A stretch of DNA of 64,000 bases, from positions 1,178,001 to 1,242,000 of the forward strand of contig CP080408.1 of the NCBI GenBank assembly GCA_019448215.1, given 5' to 3'. Shown here in pieces: positions 36,274 through 45,568 of this stretch. The translations under genes and the position numbers were made by a program. The notes beneath the pieces were generated by a model, which was not told where the DNA came from, made no database searches, and saw nothing but the letters and a program-made list of their open reading frames with translations. How positions within the stretch are numbered: position 1 is the stretch's first letter; each line of letters starts with the position of its first letter. This DNA is from Thalassovita mediterranea. GTDB taxonomy: Bacteria > Pseudomonadota > Alphaproteobacteria > Caulobacterales > Hyphomonadaceae.

Positions 36274-37613
36274 ACCGTTTCTTCCTGGCCAAGGCCAACC
36301 AGCGCCTTTGCATAGGCGGCGGCGCTGAAGGGTTGCAGGTCTTCGGCCTTCTCGCCAACACCGACAAAGTGGATCGGCAAAGCATGTGCTTCGGCAACGG
36401 CAACGAGCACGCCGCCCTTGGCCGTGCCATCGAGCTTCGTCATCACGATGCCCGACACTTCAGCCGTATGGCGGAAGGCTTCGACCTGGCTCAGCGCGTT
36501 CTGGCCGACCGTCGCATCAAGGACGAGGATCACGTCATGCGGCGCATCCGGGTCGAGCTTGCGCGTCACGCGGACGATCTTGGCGAGCTCTGACATGAGC
36601 TCGGCCTTGTTCTGCAGGCGGCCCGCCGTATCGACGAGGACGAGGTCGAGATCTTCGCGCTGCGCCTTTTCAATGGCCTCATAGACGAGGCCGGCAGCAT
36701 CAGCGCCTGTCGGCTTGGAGAGAACCGGAATACCGGCCCGCTCACCCCAGACGGTCAGTTGCTCAATGGCGGCGGCGCGGAATGTGTCACCGGCGACCAG
36801 CAGCGCCTTGGCGCCCTGCTCTTTCAGCTTTGATGCGATCTTGCCGATTGTCGTGGTCTTGCCAGACCCGTTCACGCCGACAAACAGGACGACGCGCGGG
36901 CGTGGCCCATCAGCGAAATCAACAACCTGCTCGCGCGGCTTCATGATCGCTTCGATTTCAGAGGCGAGCGCAATGCGGATTTCGTCGTCGCTGATATCCT
37001 TGTCGAACCGCGTCTTTGCGAGGTTCGAGGTAATCTTCGCAGACACTTTCGCGCCCATATCCGACATGATCAGCAGGTCTTCGAGGTCTTCCAGCGCGTC
37101 ATCGTCGAGCTTGCGGCCGCCAAACATGCCTGTGAGGCTGGTGCCAAGCTTGGAGGAGGACTTGGAGAGCCCGCCCGACAGCTTGTCGAAAAAGCCCGGG
37201 TCGCGAATTTCAGCATAGGGATCAGGCTCGCCGCGGGCGATGGCGGCCTGGCGCTCTTCTTCCTTGCGGCGGGCTTCCTCGCGGGCGGCCTCGGCGCGGC
37301 GGCGCTCTTCAAGGATCTTGAGTTCATTCTCAGCCTTCTGGCGGGCCGCTTCGTCTTCGGCCTCAACGGCTTCGCGCTTCTGACGCTCTTCCCAGGCCTT
37401 ATTGGCTTCGGCGATTGCGGCGTCGATCTTGGCCTGTTCAGCAGCTTTGCGTTCTGCCTCGGCAGCCTCTTCTGCCGCCTTACGCTCAGCTTCTGCCTTC
37501 TCGGCAGCCTCTTTCGCGGCCAGCTCTTCGGCCGACAGTTCCGGCTCGCGCATTTGCGCGCCGGCGTCTTCCAGCTCGTCTTTTTTCTTTTTCTTTCCGA
37601 ACCAGAGGATCAT
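36270..37613 (-). CDS. ftsY: Signal recognition particle receptor FtsY
   Basis: SRP receptor GTPase targeting ribosomes to the inner membrane. 447 aa. Residues 1-10 (MILWFGKKKK) form a hydrophobic/basic membrane-binding start. The A domain to about residue 125 is Ala/Glu/Lys/Arg-rich coiled coil (EAAEKAEAERKAAEEA-type). The NG domain has G1 GVNGSGKTTT, ALLVAGDTFRAAA, DTAGR and TKLDGTAKGG. It overlaps mtaB and fthC by 4 nt each. Confidence 0.95.
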   Translation of the reverse strand: MILWFGKKKKKDELEDAGAQMREPELSAEELAAKEAAEKAEAERKAAEEAAEAERKAAEQAKIDAAIAEANKAWEERQKREAVEAEDEAARQKAENELKILEERRRAEAAREEARRKEEERQAAIARGEPDPYAEIRDPGFFDKLSGGLSKSSSKLGTSLTGMFGGRKLDDDALEDLEDLLIMSDMGAKVSAKITSNLAKTRFDKDISDDEIRIALASEIEAIMKPREQVVDFADGPRPRVVLFVGVNGSGKTTTIGKIASKLKEQGAKALLVAGDTFRAAAIEQLTVWGERAGIPVLSKPTGADAAGLVYEAIEKAQREDLDLVLVDTAGRLQNKAELMSELAKIVRVTRKLDPDAPHDVILVLDATVGQNALSQVEAFRHTAEVSGIVMTKLDGTAKGGVLVAVAEAHALPIHFVGVGEKAEDLQPFSAAAYAKALVGLGQEETV

Positions 37614-38905
37614 GCAGGCTCCGCGATCAGTTTCTGTCCATCCTGAGCGACTATCCGCGCGGGAACGGGGCGTCCAGCCTCAAGCGTGGCAAAACCCGTC
37701 AGCGCAACGCGTGAGAAATCGGAAAGTCGCCCGTCACTTTCCTGCTCGACCAGAACATCCCGCACTGCGCCAACATGCGTGTCGAGGTGACGGGCGAGGG
37801 CACGCTCACCGACATCGCGCAGGCGTGCGGCGCGCTCCTTGATGAGAGCCTTTTCAAGCTGCGGCATGCGCGCGGCAGGCGTGCCGGGGCGCGGGCTGTA
37901 GGGAAAGACGTGCAGGAAAGCGAGGTTGCAGTCCTCAACGAGGCGAACCGAATTCTCGAACGCGCTTTCCGTCTCTGTCGGAAAGCCGGCGATGATGTCC
38001 GCGCCAAGCGCGATGTCAGGGCGGATGGCGCGCAGCTTTTGCGCCAGCTCAATTGCATCCTCCCGCGAATGACGCCGCTTCATCCGCTTCAGCATGAGAT
38101 TGTCACCATGCTGAAGCGAGAGATGCATGAAGGGCGCAAGGCGCGGGTCGCCAATCGCCTCGAACAGCGCGTCATCCATTTCAATGGCATCAATGGAAGA
38201 GATGCGTAGCTGCTGCAGCTCCGGCACCAGTTTCAGGATACGCTGGACGAGGTTGCCAAGCTGCGGCTGACCGGGAAGGTCCGCGCCCCAGCTCGTCAAA
38301 TCTACGCCCGTCAGCACGACTTCATAATGGCCGGTCTCGACAAGACGTCTGACCATCTGGACGACATCGCCCGCCGGCACCGACCGCGAATTCCCTCGGC
38401 CATACGGAATGATGCAGAAGGTGCAGCGATGATCGCAGCCATTCTGGACCTGCACATAGGCGCGGGCCCGGCCTTCCATTCCATCAATAAGGTGCGCGGC
38501 GGTTTCCTTTACCGACATGATGTCGTTGACGAGGATCTTCTCGCGGCCCTCATTCAGGGCAGGTGAGACCCAGGTTTCGGCCTGCATCTTCTCATGATTG
38601 CCGATGACCCGGTCGACTTCGGTCATGGCGGCAAACTCGTCCGGATTGATCTGCGCGGCGCAGCCCGTCACCAGGATGCGGGCGCCCGGATTGTCTTTTT
38701 TGGCACGGCGGATCGTCTGGCGGGCGCTTCGTACGGCCTCGGACGTCACCGCGCACGTATTGACGATGATGACGTCTTCCAGGCCTGCAGCGTCGGCATG
38801 CCCGCGCATCACCTCACTCTCGTAGGAGTTGAGGCGGCAGCCGAGCGTAATCACGCGGGCGCGCGAGGCCGAAGCCGTCGGTTTGGGATCTTTCGTTGCC
38901 GTCAT
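37610..38905 (-). CDS. mtaB: tRNA t6A37 methylthiotransferase MtaB
   Basis: Radical-SAM enzyme converting t6A37 to ms2t6A37 in tRNA. 431 aa. The N-terminal UPF0004 domain carries three cysteines for the auxiliary Fe-S cluster (TLGCRLNSYE, VNTCAVTSEA, TGCAAQ). The radical-SAM triad is CDHRCTFC at about residues 156-163. A short TRAM-like end follows. MtaB rather than MiaB is indicated by LGCRLNSYESE and by the single compact C-terminus. First of the overlapping mtaB>ftsY>fthC chain; dapF lies 93 nt upstream. Confidence 0.92.
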   Translation of the reverse strand: MTATKDPKPTASASRARVITLGCRLNSYESEVMRGHADAAGLEDVIIVNTCAVTSEAVRSARQTIRRAKKDNPGARILVTGCAAQINPDEFAAMTEVDRVIGNHEKMQAETWVSPALNEGREKILVNDIMSVKETAAHLIDGMEGRARAYVQVQNGCDHRCTFCIIPYGRGNSRSVPAGDVVQMVRRLVETGHYEVVLTGVDLTSWGADLPGQPQLGNLVQRILKLVPELQQLRISSIDAIEMDDALFEAIGDPRLAPFMHLSLQHGDNLMLKRMKRRHSREDAIELAQKLRAIRPDIALGADIIAGFPTETESAFENSVRLVEDCNLAFLHVFPYSPRPGTPAARMPQLEKALIKERAARLRDVGERALARHLDTHVGAVRDVLVEQESDGRLSDFSRVALTGFATLEAGRPVPARIVAQDGQKLIAEPA

Positions 38906-38998
38906 TGCCAGAATGCCTGTCCAGACCCCGCCACATCGCGCCGAATGCCCAGTAAATCAAGGTTTCGCGGGCAGGCACGGCCTCTTGGAGGCGGCGGC

Positions 38999-39808
38999 CT
39001 ACAGGTCGAAACTCATCTCGACTTCCACAGGGCCCGTCATCATGACGCGATTGTCGCTTTCCCGCCATTCAATGATGAGGTCGCCGCCATCAAGGATCAT
39101 GCGCGCCTTGCGCTCTGTCTTCCCGGCCCGCGCGGCGCAGACCAGCGCAGCGCATGCGCCCGTACCGCACGCCTTGGTCAGACCGGCGCCCCGCTCCCAG
39201 ACACGCAGCCGTATCGTTTCGCGGTCGATGACCTGCGCAAAGCCGACATTGGTGCCTTCAGGAAATAGCGGGTGCCATTCAACCAGTGGGCCGATCTGGG
39301 GGATGTTGTAGGCGTCGACATCTTCGACGAAGAAGACCGCATGCGGATTGCCCATCGACACGACGGCAGGCTTTGAGAGGTATGGGTTATCCATCGGCCC
39401 GATACGCACATCGACGCCGCGCACATCCATCTTCTCCGATAGCGGGATCTCTTCCCAGCCCATGCGCGGCTGGCCCATATCGACGGTGACGAGGCCATTC
39501 TCGGCGCGCATGCCTTTCAGAAGGTCTGCGGCCGTGCGGATCGAGACGGTATTGGCGCCAGCCTCTTCGAGCAGTAGGTGGGCGACCGCGCGCGTACCAT
39601 TGCCGCAAGCGCCAACCTCTTCGCCGGAAGAATTCCAGATACGTAGGAAAGCGTCCGATGAAGCATCCTTCTCGATCGCCATGACCTGATCCGCCTTCAT
39701 CTCTGCGGCAATGCTGCGGATCTTGTCTGTATCTGGCGCAAAGGCTTGCTGACGCGCGTCAAAGACCGCGAACGCATTGCCTGCCCCATTCATCTTCCAG
39801 ACTTTCAT
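38999..39808 (-). CDS. dapF: Diaminopimelate epimerase
   Basis: Cofactor-free epimerase making meso-diaminopimelate for lysine and peptidoglycan. 269 aa. It starts MKVWKMNGAGNAFAVFD. The two catalytic cysteines lie in VGACGNGTRAVAHLL (about residue 75) and TKACGTGACAALV (about residue 221). Works upstream of lysA (31611), which is in this window on the other strand. Probably heads a transcript continuing into mtaB. Confidence 0.95.
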   Translation of the reverse strand: MKVWKMNGAGNAFAVFDARQQAFAPDTDKIRSIAAEMKADQVMAIEKDASSDAFLRIWNSSGEEVGACGNGTRAVAHLLLEEAGANTVSIRTAADLLKGMRAENGLVTVDMGQPRMGWEEIPLSEKMDVRGVDVRIGPMDNPYLSKPAVVSMGNPHAVFFVEDVDAYNIPQIGPLVEWHPLFPEGTNVGFAQVIDRETIRLRVWERGAGLTKACGTGACAALVCAARAGKTERKARMILDGGDLIIEWRESDNRVMMTGPVEVEMSFDL

Positions 39809-39860
39809 GGCCCGCTATGTAGGCGCGAAAGCCGCGAAGCGAAAGCGCCTGATTTATCGC

Positions 39861-40301
39861 CTAGACCTGCCTTGGTAGCTGGTAAGCTAGCACCCAGCCA
39901 GAAATCTGGGCCAGTGCGGCCGTAATCACGAGTCCATCCATCAGCGCGTGCTGCCAGAAGAAGGACAGGAAGACGACGCCCATACAGGCCCAGTCGACCC
40001 GGTCGTCACTGATGAGATAGCCGGGAAAGCGCCGCTCGCGCTGGATCTGTTTCAAGGTGATACCCTGCCACATGCGGTTCATGGTGGGCGGGCCGAACAC
40101 ATCCTGCAGGATGCGCGGGTCCTGAATACCCGTCAGCTCACAAAGGATGGCCGCATCCACGACGCCGCCCTCGACCTGCTGTTTGCGGGTCATCGTGCTC
40201 AGCAGGCTGGCGAGCGCAGACAGCAGGATGGCAATGGCGGTCGCGACATAGGCGACGCCATCGAAGCCGGGAACGCCGCCCATATCAGGCCCCTCGCTCA
40301 A
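39861..40301 (-). CDS. Small membrane protein of unknown function
   Basis: 146 aa, not recognised. A hydrophobic segment at about residues 14-34 (YVATAIAILLSALASLLSTM) and one or two more at about 104-140 (CMGVVFLSFFWQHAL onward) flank a charged loop with LTGIQDPRILQDVFGPP. An N-out or N-in two- to three-helix topology is likely. It is followed 52 nt later by dapF on the same strand. Coding is supported by an intact frame filling the gap between dapF and mch; there is no strong ribosome binding site. Confidence 0.6.
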   Translation of the reverse strand: MSEGPDMGGVPGFDGVAYVATAIAILLSALASLLSTMTRKQQVEGGVVDAAILCELTGIQDPRILQDVFGPPTMNRMWQGITLKQIQRERRFPGYLISDDRVDWACMGVVFLSFFWQHALMDGLVITAALAQISGWVLAYQLPRQV

Positions 40302-40341
40302 TGTTTTGTGGTGTGCAGAGGGGTGATCCGGTCATGGCTGC

Positions 40342-41376
40342 CTATCTGGGGATCGCGGCCCAGTAATCAAAGTCCAGAAGGACATCGGCGTGATACTTGC
40401 CGTCCTCACCCTTGAGCGGGAAGTCACTGCATGGGTGGTTCTTGGTCGCGACGAGGCGCAGGCGAAGTGCGCCGGTGCCGTCGGAGAGCTCTGCCTTGTC
40501 GAGGACTTCCGACCACGCATAGACCGTGTCGCCCGCAAATAGCGGGCCCGCATGGGTGCCGGCATTGATCGCCAGCATCTGGGCGGCGCTTTCGAGGCCA
40601 TTGAACGACAGCGCGCGCGCAATCGAGATTACGACACCGCCATAGATGAGACGCTTGCCAAAGCGGCTGCCCGCCTGCGCATGCGCGTCGAAATGGACCT
40701 TCGCGGTGTTCTGGTAGAGGCGCGTGGCGGTCTGGTGCTCGGCTTCTTCAACCGTCATGCCGTCGACATGGTCGATCTTCTCGCCGACCTGATAGTCGTA
40801 ATACCGCCAGCTGGATCCGGCAAGCGCACTGTTCCAGCCCTTGTAGTCCGGTGCGACTAGGTCAGTTGCGGCGACAGCGTCCGGAAGGTCTGGTGCTGTA
40901 ACGTCTGGTGCAGGATTGGATGGGTCCTTTTTGTGGACCATGACCCAGCGCACATAGGAGAGGACCGTTTCGCCGCGCTGGTTTTCACCGCGCGTGCGTA
41001 CCCAGACCACGCCGGTCTTGCCGTTGGAGTTTTCCTTGACGCCGATGACTTCGGAAATCGCCGTCAGCGTATCGCCGGGATAGACCGTCTTCAGGAACTT
41101 GCCGTCGGCATAGCCAAGATTGGCGACCGCATTGAGGGAAATGTCCGGCACCGTCTTGCCGAAAACGACATGGAAAGCGAGCAGCGGATCGATCGGCAGG
41201 GCGTCAAAGCCGTTCGCCGTCGCGAAGGTCTCTGCCGAATAGAGCGCGTGGCGGCTGCCGGTGAGGGCGCGATAGAGCGAGATGTCGCCGGTCGAGACAG
41301 TCAGCGGGGTCGCATGGACAAGCTCCATGCCTGGCTTGAAGTCTTCGAAATAGTGGCCCGGATTCGATTTGGTCAT
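40342..41376 (-). CDS. mch: Mesaconyl-CoA hydratase (double MaoC domain)
   Basis: Hydrates mesaconyl-C1-CoA to beta-methylmalyl-CoA in the ethylmalonyl-CoA pathway. 344 aa from the ATG at 41374-41376 (MTKSNPGHYFEDFKPGME). Two hot-dog/MaoC halves are visible: the first with GDISLYRALTGSRHALY and PIDPLLAFHVVFGKTV, the second with NTAKVHFDAHAQAG and KRLIYGGVVISIARALS. Length and order match Mch of Rhodobacter type. A malyl/methylmalyl-CoA lyase-like gene lies 0.8 kb upstream, supporting the assignment; a plain enoyl-CoA hydratase of the MaoC family is the alternative. Confidence 0.85.
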   Translation of the reverse strand: MTKSNPGHYFEDFKPGMELVHATPLTVSTGDISLYRALTGSRHALYSAETFATANGFDALPIDPLLAFHVVFGKTVPDISLNAVANLGYADGKFLKTVYPGDTLTAISEVIGVKENSNGKTGVVWVRTRGENQRGETVLSYVRWVMVHKKDPSNPAPDVTAPDLPDAVAATDLVAPDYKGWNSALAGSSWRYYDYQVGEKIDHVDGMTVEEAEHQTATRLYQNTAKVHFDAHAQAGSRFGKRLIYGGVVISIARALSFNGLESAAQMLAINAGTHAGPLFAGDTVYAWSEVLDKAELSDGTGALRLRLVATKNHPCSDFPLKGEDGKYHADVLLDFDYWAAIPR

Positions 41377-41466
41377 GTCGCCCTCTAAGCTTTGCTGAGG
41401 GCGCAGCGGCGCGCAGTGCACGCCTGTTCTGGCCCAGTCAATTCATGCGGGGACCAGTTGCACCGG

Positions 41467-41682
41467 CTAGACCCTTGAGATCAAGGCCGGATCTTGTCCC
41501 GGAAGAAGGATGGCGAGAATAATCGCGCCAACCAGGAACAGGCTGATCATCCGGGCATCGCCGCGGCGGATCAGATCGCGAAAGCCATCTGGGCCATAAG
41601 TGATGAAGTGCGGCCCGAAGAACAGGGCACCGGCGAGGGCGAGAAACGCGAAAGCGATCAGAATGAGGAAGCTCATAGCCAT
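41467..41682 (-). CDS. Possible small membrane protein
   Basis: 71 aa with two hydrophobic segments (about residues 3-25 and 46-62) joined by FITYGPDGFRDLIRRGDAR. The start could also be the third codon. No clear ribosome binding site and no recognised family, so this is a plausible but unproven gene filling the space between mch and the arsC-like gene on the same strand. Confidence 0.45.
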   Translation of the reverse strand: MAMSFLILIAFAFLALAGALFFGPHFITYGPDGFRDLIRRGDARMISLFLVGAIILAILLPGQDPALISRV

Positions 41683-41740
41683 GGTTCATACCGCAGCTGT
41701 TTGAACATCCGGCTCCCGGATTAGATCAAATTTTATCTAA

Positions 41741-42088
41741 TCAGGTAATCTCGAGGAGCTTTTCATTCGGACGGCCAAGCACGGCCTTGTCGCCATTGAT
41801 GCCGATGGGACGCTGAATAAGCTTCGGATTCTCGGCCATTGCCTCGAACAGCTCTTCGTCACCCATGGTCGCCGGGATATCGAATTTGGCGGCGTCCTTG
41901 TCGCGCAGGAATTCGCGTGGTGACACGCCGCCCATCTTCTTCGCGATGCCTTTCAGCTCATCGACGGAGAGGCGCTCGCCCGCATTCATATATTTGCGGA
42001 CCTCCGGCTCAACGCCGTTTTCCTGCAGCAGGGCGAGGCCCTTCTTGGAGGAGCCGCAGCCCGGATTGTGGATCAGGATATAGGTCAT
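41741..42088 (-). CDS. ArsC/Spx-family reductase
   Basis: 115 aa thioredoxin-fold protein. The N-terminal HNPGCGSSKKGLALL has the family cysteine at residue 11 in the CGSSKKG loop, and IQRPIGINGDKAVLGRP carries the conserved RPI/RP block. Arsenate reductase (glutaredoxin-linked) is the standard name, but no ars genes are near, so it could be an uncharacterised YffB-like reductase. Confidence 0.88.
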   Translation of the reverse strand: MTYILIHNPGCGSSKKGLALLQENGVEPEVRKYMNAGERLSVDELKGIAKKMGGVSPREFLRDKDAAKFDIPATMGDEELFEAMAENPKLIQRPIGINGDKAVLGRPNEKLLEIT

Positions 42089-42139
42089 GGCCTTGCCCTT
42101 TGTCTGGTCAGCGCTGATCTGGGATGCCCGGCGTGGACG

Positions 42140-43024
42140 TCAAGCGCTCTCCATCGCCTTGATTGCCTCATTAACTGCGACGATGCGCTTCGCTTCTTCA
42201 AGATGCAGAAGCTCGGTCATCTTGCCATTAACCTTGAGAACGCCCTTGCCCTTGTTGGCCGGGTCGGCAAACGCATCGATCACGTCTTTCGCTTGCGCGA
42301 CATCGGCTTCGGCGGGCGCGAAGATCTCATTCGTGACCTCAATCTGGCTCGGATGGATCAGTGTCTTGCCGTCAAAGCCGAGTAGGCGGCCCTGGCGCAC
42401 TTCGGCTTCGAGGCCTTCAGCGTTCGAAATGTCATTATAGACGCCGTCGATGGCGATGATGTCATAAGCACGGGCCGCAGCCAGAGTCAGGCCGAAGAAA
42501 GTCTGGAAGGCCGTGCGCTGAGGGTCGTTCACAGCGCGCAGTTCCTTGGCGATGTCATTGGTGCCCATGACAAAGGCGGAAAGGCGCGTGCGGCCTGCCG
42601 CTTCGGCGATATCCTTAATGTTGAGGATGGCCTTCGGCATCTCGATCATGACCCAGAGGCCTAGATCCTCGGGGGCGCCAGCGCGTGAAAGCGCATCGTC
42701 CAGCCGGTCGATATCACCGCCATCGATGACTTTCGGGGCCAGAATTGCGTCAGGGCCAGCCTCGACGGCCGCTTTCAGATCATCAAGGCCCCATTCGGTG
42801 TCGAGCCCATTGATACGGATCACAACCTCGCGCGCGCCATAGCCGCCAGCGTTCACCGCGTCACAGACGGTCTTGCGCGCTTCAAGCTTTGCGTCCGGAG
42901 CGACGGCGTCCTCAAGGTCGAGGATGACCGCGTCTGCGGCGAGCGACTTTGCCTTCTCGAGCGCGCGGGCATTGGCGCCCGGCATATAGAGACAGGAGCG
43001 GCGGGGACGATTGGCGCTGGACAT
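42140..43024 (-). CDS. HpcH/HpaI aldolase family CoA lyase (malyl/beta-methylmalyl-CoA lyase type)
   Basis: 294 aa from the ATG at 43022-43024 (MSSANRPRRSCLYMPGANAR); a longer in-frame start has a Cys-rich leader foreign to the family. CitE-like blocks: CLYMPGANARALEKA, VILDLEDAVAP (metal-binding Glu/Asp), VIRINGLDT (substrate Arg), MIEMPKAI and GFDGKTLIHPSQI. Expected reaction: cleavage of beta-methylmalyl-CoA to glyoxylate and propionyl-CoA, or the related malyl-CoA reaction. Its product pairing with mch favours an ethylmalonyl-CoA pathway role, though CitE-like proteins of other specificity look similar. Confidence 0.83.
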   Translation of the reverse strand: MSSANRPRRSCLYMPGANARALEKAKSLAADAVILDLEDAVAPDAKLEARKTVCDAVNAGGYGAREVVIRINGLDTEWGLDDLKAAVEAGPDAILAPKVIDGGDIDRLDDALSRAGAPEDLGLWVMIEMPKAILNIKDIAEAAGRTRLSAFVMGTNDIAKELRAVNDPQRTAFQTFFGLTLAAARAYDIIAIDGVYNDISNAEGLEAEVRQGRLLGFDGKTLIHPSQIEVTNEIFAPAEADVAQAKDVIDAFADPANKGKGVLKVNGKMTELLHLEEAKRIVAVNEAIKAMESA

Positions 43025-43120
43025 GGAAAGGCTCCGGATAGATTTCACTGGAGGCCGCTTGTACAGGCTGCAACATCGACATGACAACCAGTTGCGGGCT
43101 TGGCGCAGCCTGCTGTCGGA

Positions 43121-43621
43121 CTAGCCTGTCGCTTCAGCGACAATGCCGAACAGCGTTTCTTCGATCCTGGCGGCATTCACGCTTTTTGGATCCAGCCCGT
43201 ACTGGCTCACGAGCGCGCTGATGTCCTGACGAAGGACATGGACGCCGCTGCCTGTCTCGATGACCAGGATCTTCATTGGCAGTTCGATCCCGAGCGCTGG
43301 GTTGGCCTGCATCAGGGGTGTCCCGGCTTGGGGATTGCCAAAGATGAACAGCGTCGATGGCGAGAGCTCCAGACCCGCCTCGCCCGCACCTTCTGCATGG
43401 TCGACCATGGCGAAGATGGTGAGGGGCCGCTTCTCAAGCGCTGCTCGAAGCTTTGAAACTGTGGTCACGAAATCATTCGCGCTGTCTGCGGCAATGAGGG
43501 CCTGCGCAGCTGGCTGTTCGGCAAGTTCGGGATCAATCACCGGGCCTTGCAGCGCGCCGGTCTGGCAGGCGCTGAGCGAGACGGCGGCAATGGCGGCGGC
43601 GGCCAGAAGCGGTTGTTTCAT
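43121..43621 (-). CDS. DUF302 domain lipoprotein
   Basis: 166 aa from the ATG at 43619-43621, preceded by GGGACTT. The N-terminus MKQPLLAAAAIAAVSLSACQ is a lipoprotein signal with lipobox LSAC. The body has the DUF302 pattern: TVSKLRAALEKRPLTIFAMVDHAEGA, STLFIFGNPQAGTPLM and ELPMKILVIE. Fold known, function not. Divergent from the beta-lactamase-fold gene at 43709, with only 87 bp for both promoters. Confidence 0.85.
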   Translation of the reverse strand: MKQPLLAAAAIAAVSLSACQTGALQGPVIDPELAEQPAAQALIAADSANDFVTTVSKLRAALEKRPLTIFAMVDHAEGAGEAGLELSPSTLFIFGNPQAGTPLMQANPALGIELPMKILVIETGSGVHVLRQDISALVSQYGLDPKSVNAARIEETLFGIVAEATG

Positions 43622-43708
43622 TTGAAGTCCCTGTTTTCCATCTTGAAACCTCGCAACGCGCGGCGGAGTGCTTACGTTCAGCGCTAATTGGACGAAGAGG
43701 AGCAGGCA

Positions 43709-44827
43709 ATGAGCGATATCCGGGGCCATGTGGCGAGCGGGTTTGAGCCTGTCCGTGAGGTTTTCGCAGAGACGTTCGAGGCTGGCGAGGAGCTCGGCGC
43801 TGGCTTTTGCGCCATTCTGGACGGCGAGGTGATTGTCGACATTCAGGGCGGGAGAACCTCCCGCGCGCGCGACAAGGACTGGGACGAGACGACAATTGTT
43901 CCTGTCTATTCAACGACCAAGGGCGTGTCGGCGCTCGTGATCGCGTCGATTATCGGCGATCTGAACGAGGGCTATGAGACCCCTGTCGCCGAGGTCTGGC
44001 CGGAATTCGCCGCCGCCGGGAAAGGCGATGTCACGATCGGGCAGCTGCTGTCCCACCAGGCCGGTCTCGTCGGGTTCGCGGAGCCGATTGACCCAGACCT
44101 CTGGCTAAATCCGGACGGGCTCGCTGCTGCGCTGGCAGAGCTGGAGCCGCTCTGGGAACCGGGGACGGCGCATGGCTATCACCCGTCCACATGGGGGTAT
44201 CTGGCGGGAGAAATCGTCAAGCGGATCACCGGTCGAACGCTGGGGACCATATTGAAAGAGGATTTCTGCGGGCCAGCTGGCGTTGATTTCCAGATTGGCC
44301 TGCCGCCTGAGGATGATGACCGCGTCGCCGAGATCCAGCGCCCGCGCGAAATGCCAAAACTCGGTGAAATCAATGAGTTCAGGAAGGTCGCCTTCCTGAC
44401 CAAATGGTCCTCGCCGAGCCGGACAGGCGGTGAGTGGCGCCGCATGGAGCAGCCAGCCGCCAATGGGCATGGCACCGCCAGGGCGGTTGCGCAGCTCTAT
44501 GGGATCTATGCTAATGGCGGGAAGCTTGGCGACAAGCAGTTGATTTCAGAAGACTCTTTCCGGGAGCTGACACGCCGCCGGGTGATCGGCGATGACTTAG
44601 TGCTGCCCTTCGTGACGGAGTTCGCGGCCGGGGTAATGCGCAATAATCTCGGCATCTATGGCCCGAACCCCGAAACCCTTGCCCATTCGGGCTGGGGCGG
44701 GTCGCTCGCGCTTGGGGATCCGGACCGTCATCTCTCGGCCGCCTATGTCATGAACAGGCAATCGAGCTATCTGCAGGGCGATCCGCGGGCGCGGCGTCTG
44801 GTCGACGCACTGTATGGCTGCCTGTAG
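43709..44827 (+). CDS. Serine hydrolase of the beta-lactamase / EstB family
   Basis: 372 aa from the ATG at 43709, with GAGGAG about 6 nt upstream. The SxxK nucleophile motif is STTK at about residues 72-75, and the Tyr of the YxN-like motif is in GYHPSTWGYLAGE. No signal peptide is seen, which argues for a cytoplasmic esterase rather than a resistance beta-lactamase. C-terminal HSGWGGSLALGDP provides the third active-site element (HxG-like). Substrate unknown. Confidence 0.87.
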   Translation: MSDIRGHVASGFEPVREVFAETFEAGEELGAGFCAILDGEVIVDIQGGRTSRARDKDWDETTIVPVYSTTKGVSALVIASIIGDLNEGYETPVAEVWPEFAAAGKGDVTIGQLLSHQAGLVGFAEPIDPDLWLNPDGLAAALAELEPLWEPGTAHGYHPSTWGYLAGEIVKRITGRTLGTILKEDFCGPAGVDFQIGLPPEDDDRVAEIQRPREMPKLGEINEFRKVAFLTKWSSPSRTGGEWRRMEQPAANGHGTARAVAQLYGIYANGGKLGDKQLISEDSFRELTRRRVIGDDLVLPFVTEFAAGVMRNNLGIYGPNPETLAHSGWGGSLALGDPDRHLSAAYVMNRQSSYLQGDPRARRLVDALYGCL

Positions 44828-44932
44828 GAAACTGACGGGTTTTCCCCCATGTTACACGGTGCACTCATGGTGCATGGGCGGTGTTTTTCGGGGTGTTTTT
44901 GAGAGCGCCGCAAAAATAGCCGGGGACAAGAC

Positions 44933-45550
44933 ATGTTGAGCGAGATGAACTGGCTCGCCTTTCTGGGCGCGATGGCTCTGGTTGAGCTGACCCCCGGCCC
45001 GAATATGGGCTGGCTGACCGCGCTCGCTGCGCAGCAGGGCCGCCGGGTCGGTTTCATGGCGGTGGTCGGCATCACATTGGGCCTCGCGGTGCAGCTGGTA
45101 CTGGCAGCGACGGGCTTTTCTGCCTTTATCGCGGGCAACCCTCTCGTCTACGAAGTGCTGCGCTGGGCGGGTATCGCCTTCATGCTCTACCTCGCACTAG
45201 AGGCCTGGCGTGAAACGGGAGAGGCCTCGCCCGGTCAGGCAAAGGCGCTGGAGGGCTTCCGGCGCGGCTTCATCGCCAATCTGCTGAACCCCAAAGCGCT
45301 GGTTTTCTATATCGCGGTCGTCACGCAATTTGCGGGCAGGGGCGGTGAGGTGCCATCAGCTGGCGCAATCCTGATATTGGGCAGCTTGCACATACTCGTC
45401 GCCATTCTGGTACATGTCTGTCTCGTTCTGGCAGGGTCCCGGCTTGGCGAACAGATCGCCCATTATCGCCAGTCGCGATGGGTGCGGGCCGCGTTTGCCC
45501 TTGCCCTTATTGGGATCGCGGTCTGGATGGCGATTTCAACGCAGCGCTAG
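44933..45550 (+). CDS. LysE/RhtB family amino-acid exporter
   Basis: 205 aa inner-membrane protein with about six hydrophobic segments. The N-terminal signature LVELTPGPNMGWLTALAA (about residues 16-33) is typical of LysE/RhtB exporters, and the NLLNPKALVFYIAVV block follows near residue 120. CCGGGGACAAGAC precedes the ATG. Just downstream lies a sigma-54 promoter sequence and a terminator that may be its own or belong to a small RNA. Confidence 0.9.
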   Translation: MLSEMNWLAFLGAMALVELTPGPNMGWLTALAAQQGRRVGFMAVVGITLGLAVQLVLAATGFSAFIAGNPLVYEVLRWAGIAFMLYLALEAWRETGEASPGQAKALEGFRRGFIANLLNPKALVFYIAVVTQFAGRGGEVPSAGAILILGSLHILVAILVHVCLVLAGSRLGEQIAHYRQSRWVRAAFALALIGIAVWMAISTQR

Positions 45551-45568
45551 GCTCGCCTGAGACACGAA

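Noticed and set aside
44828-44932. Terminator or small RNA in the gap before lysE (TGCAC...GTGCA repeat)
   Set aside because: Short stem with no clean T-tract next to it.
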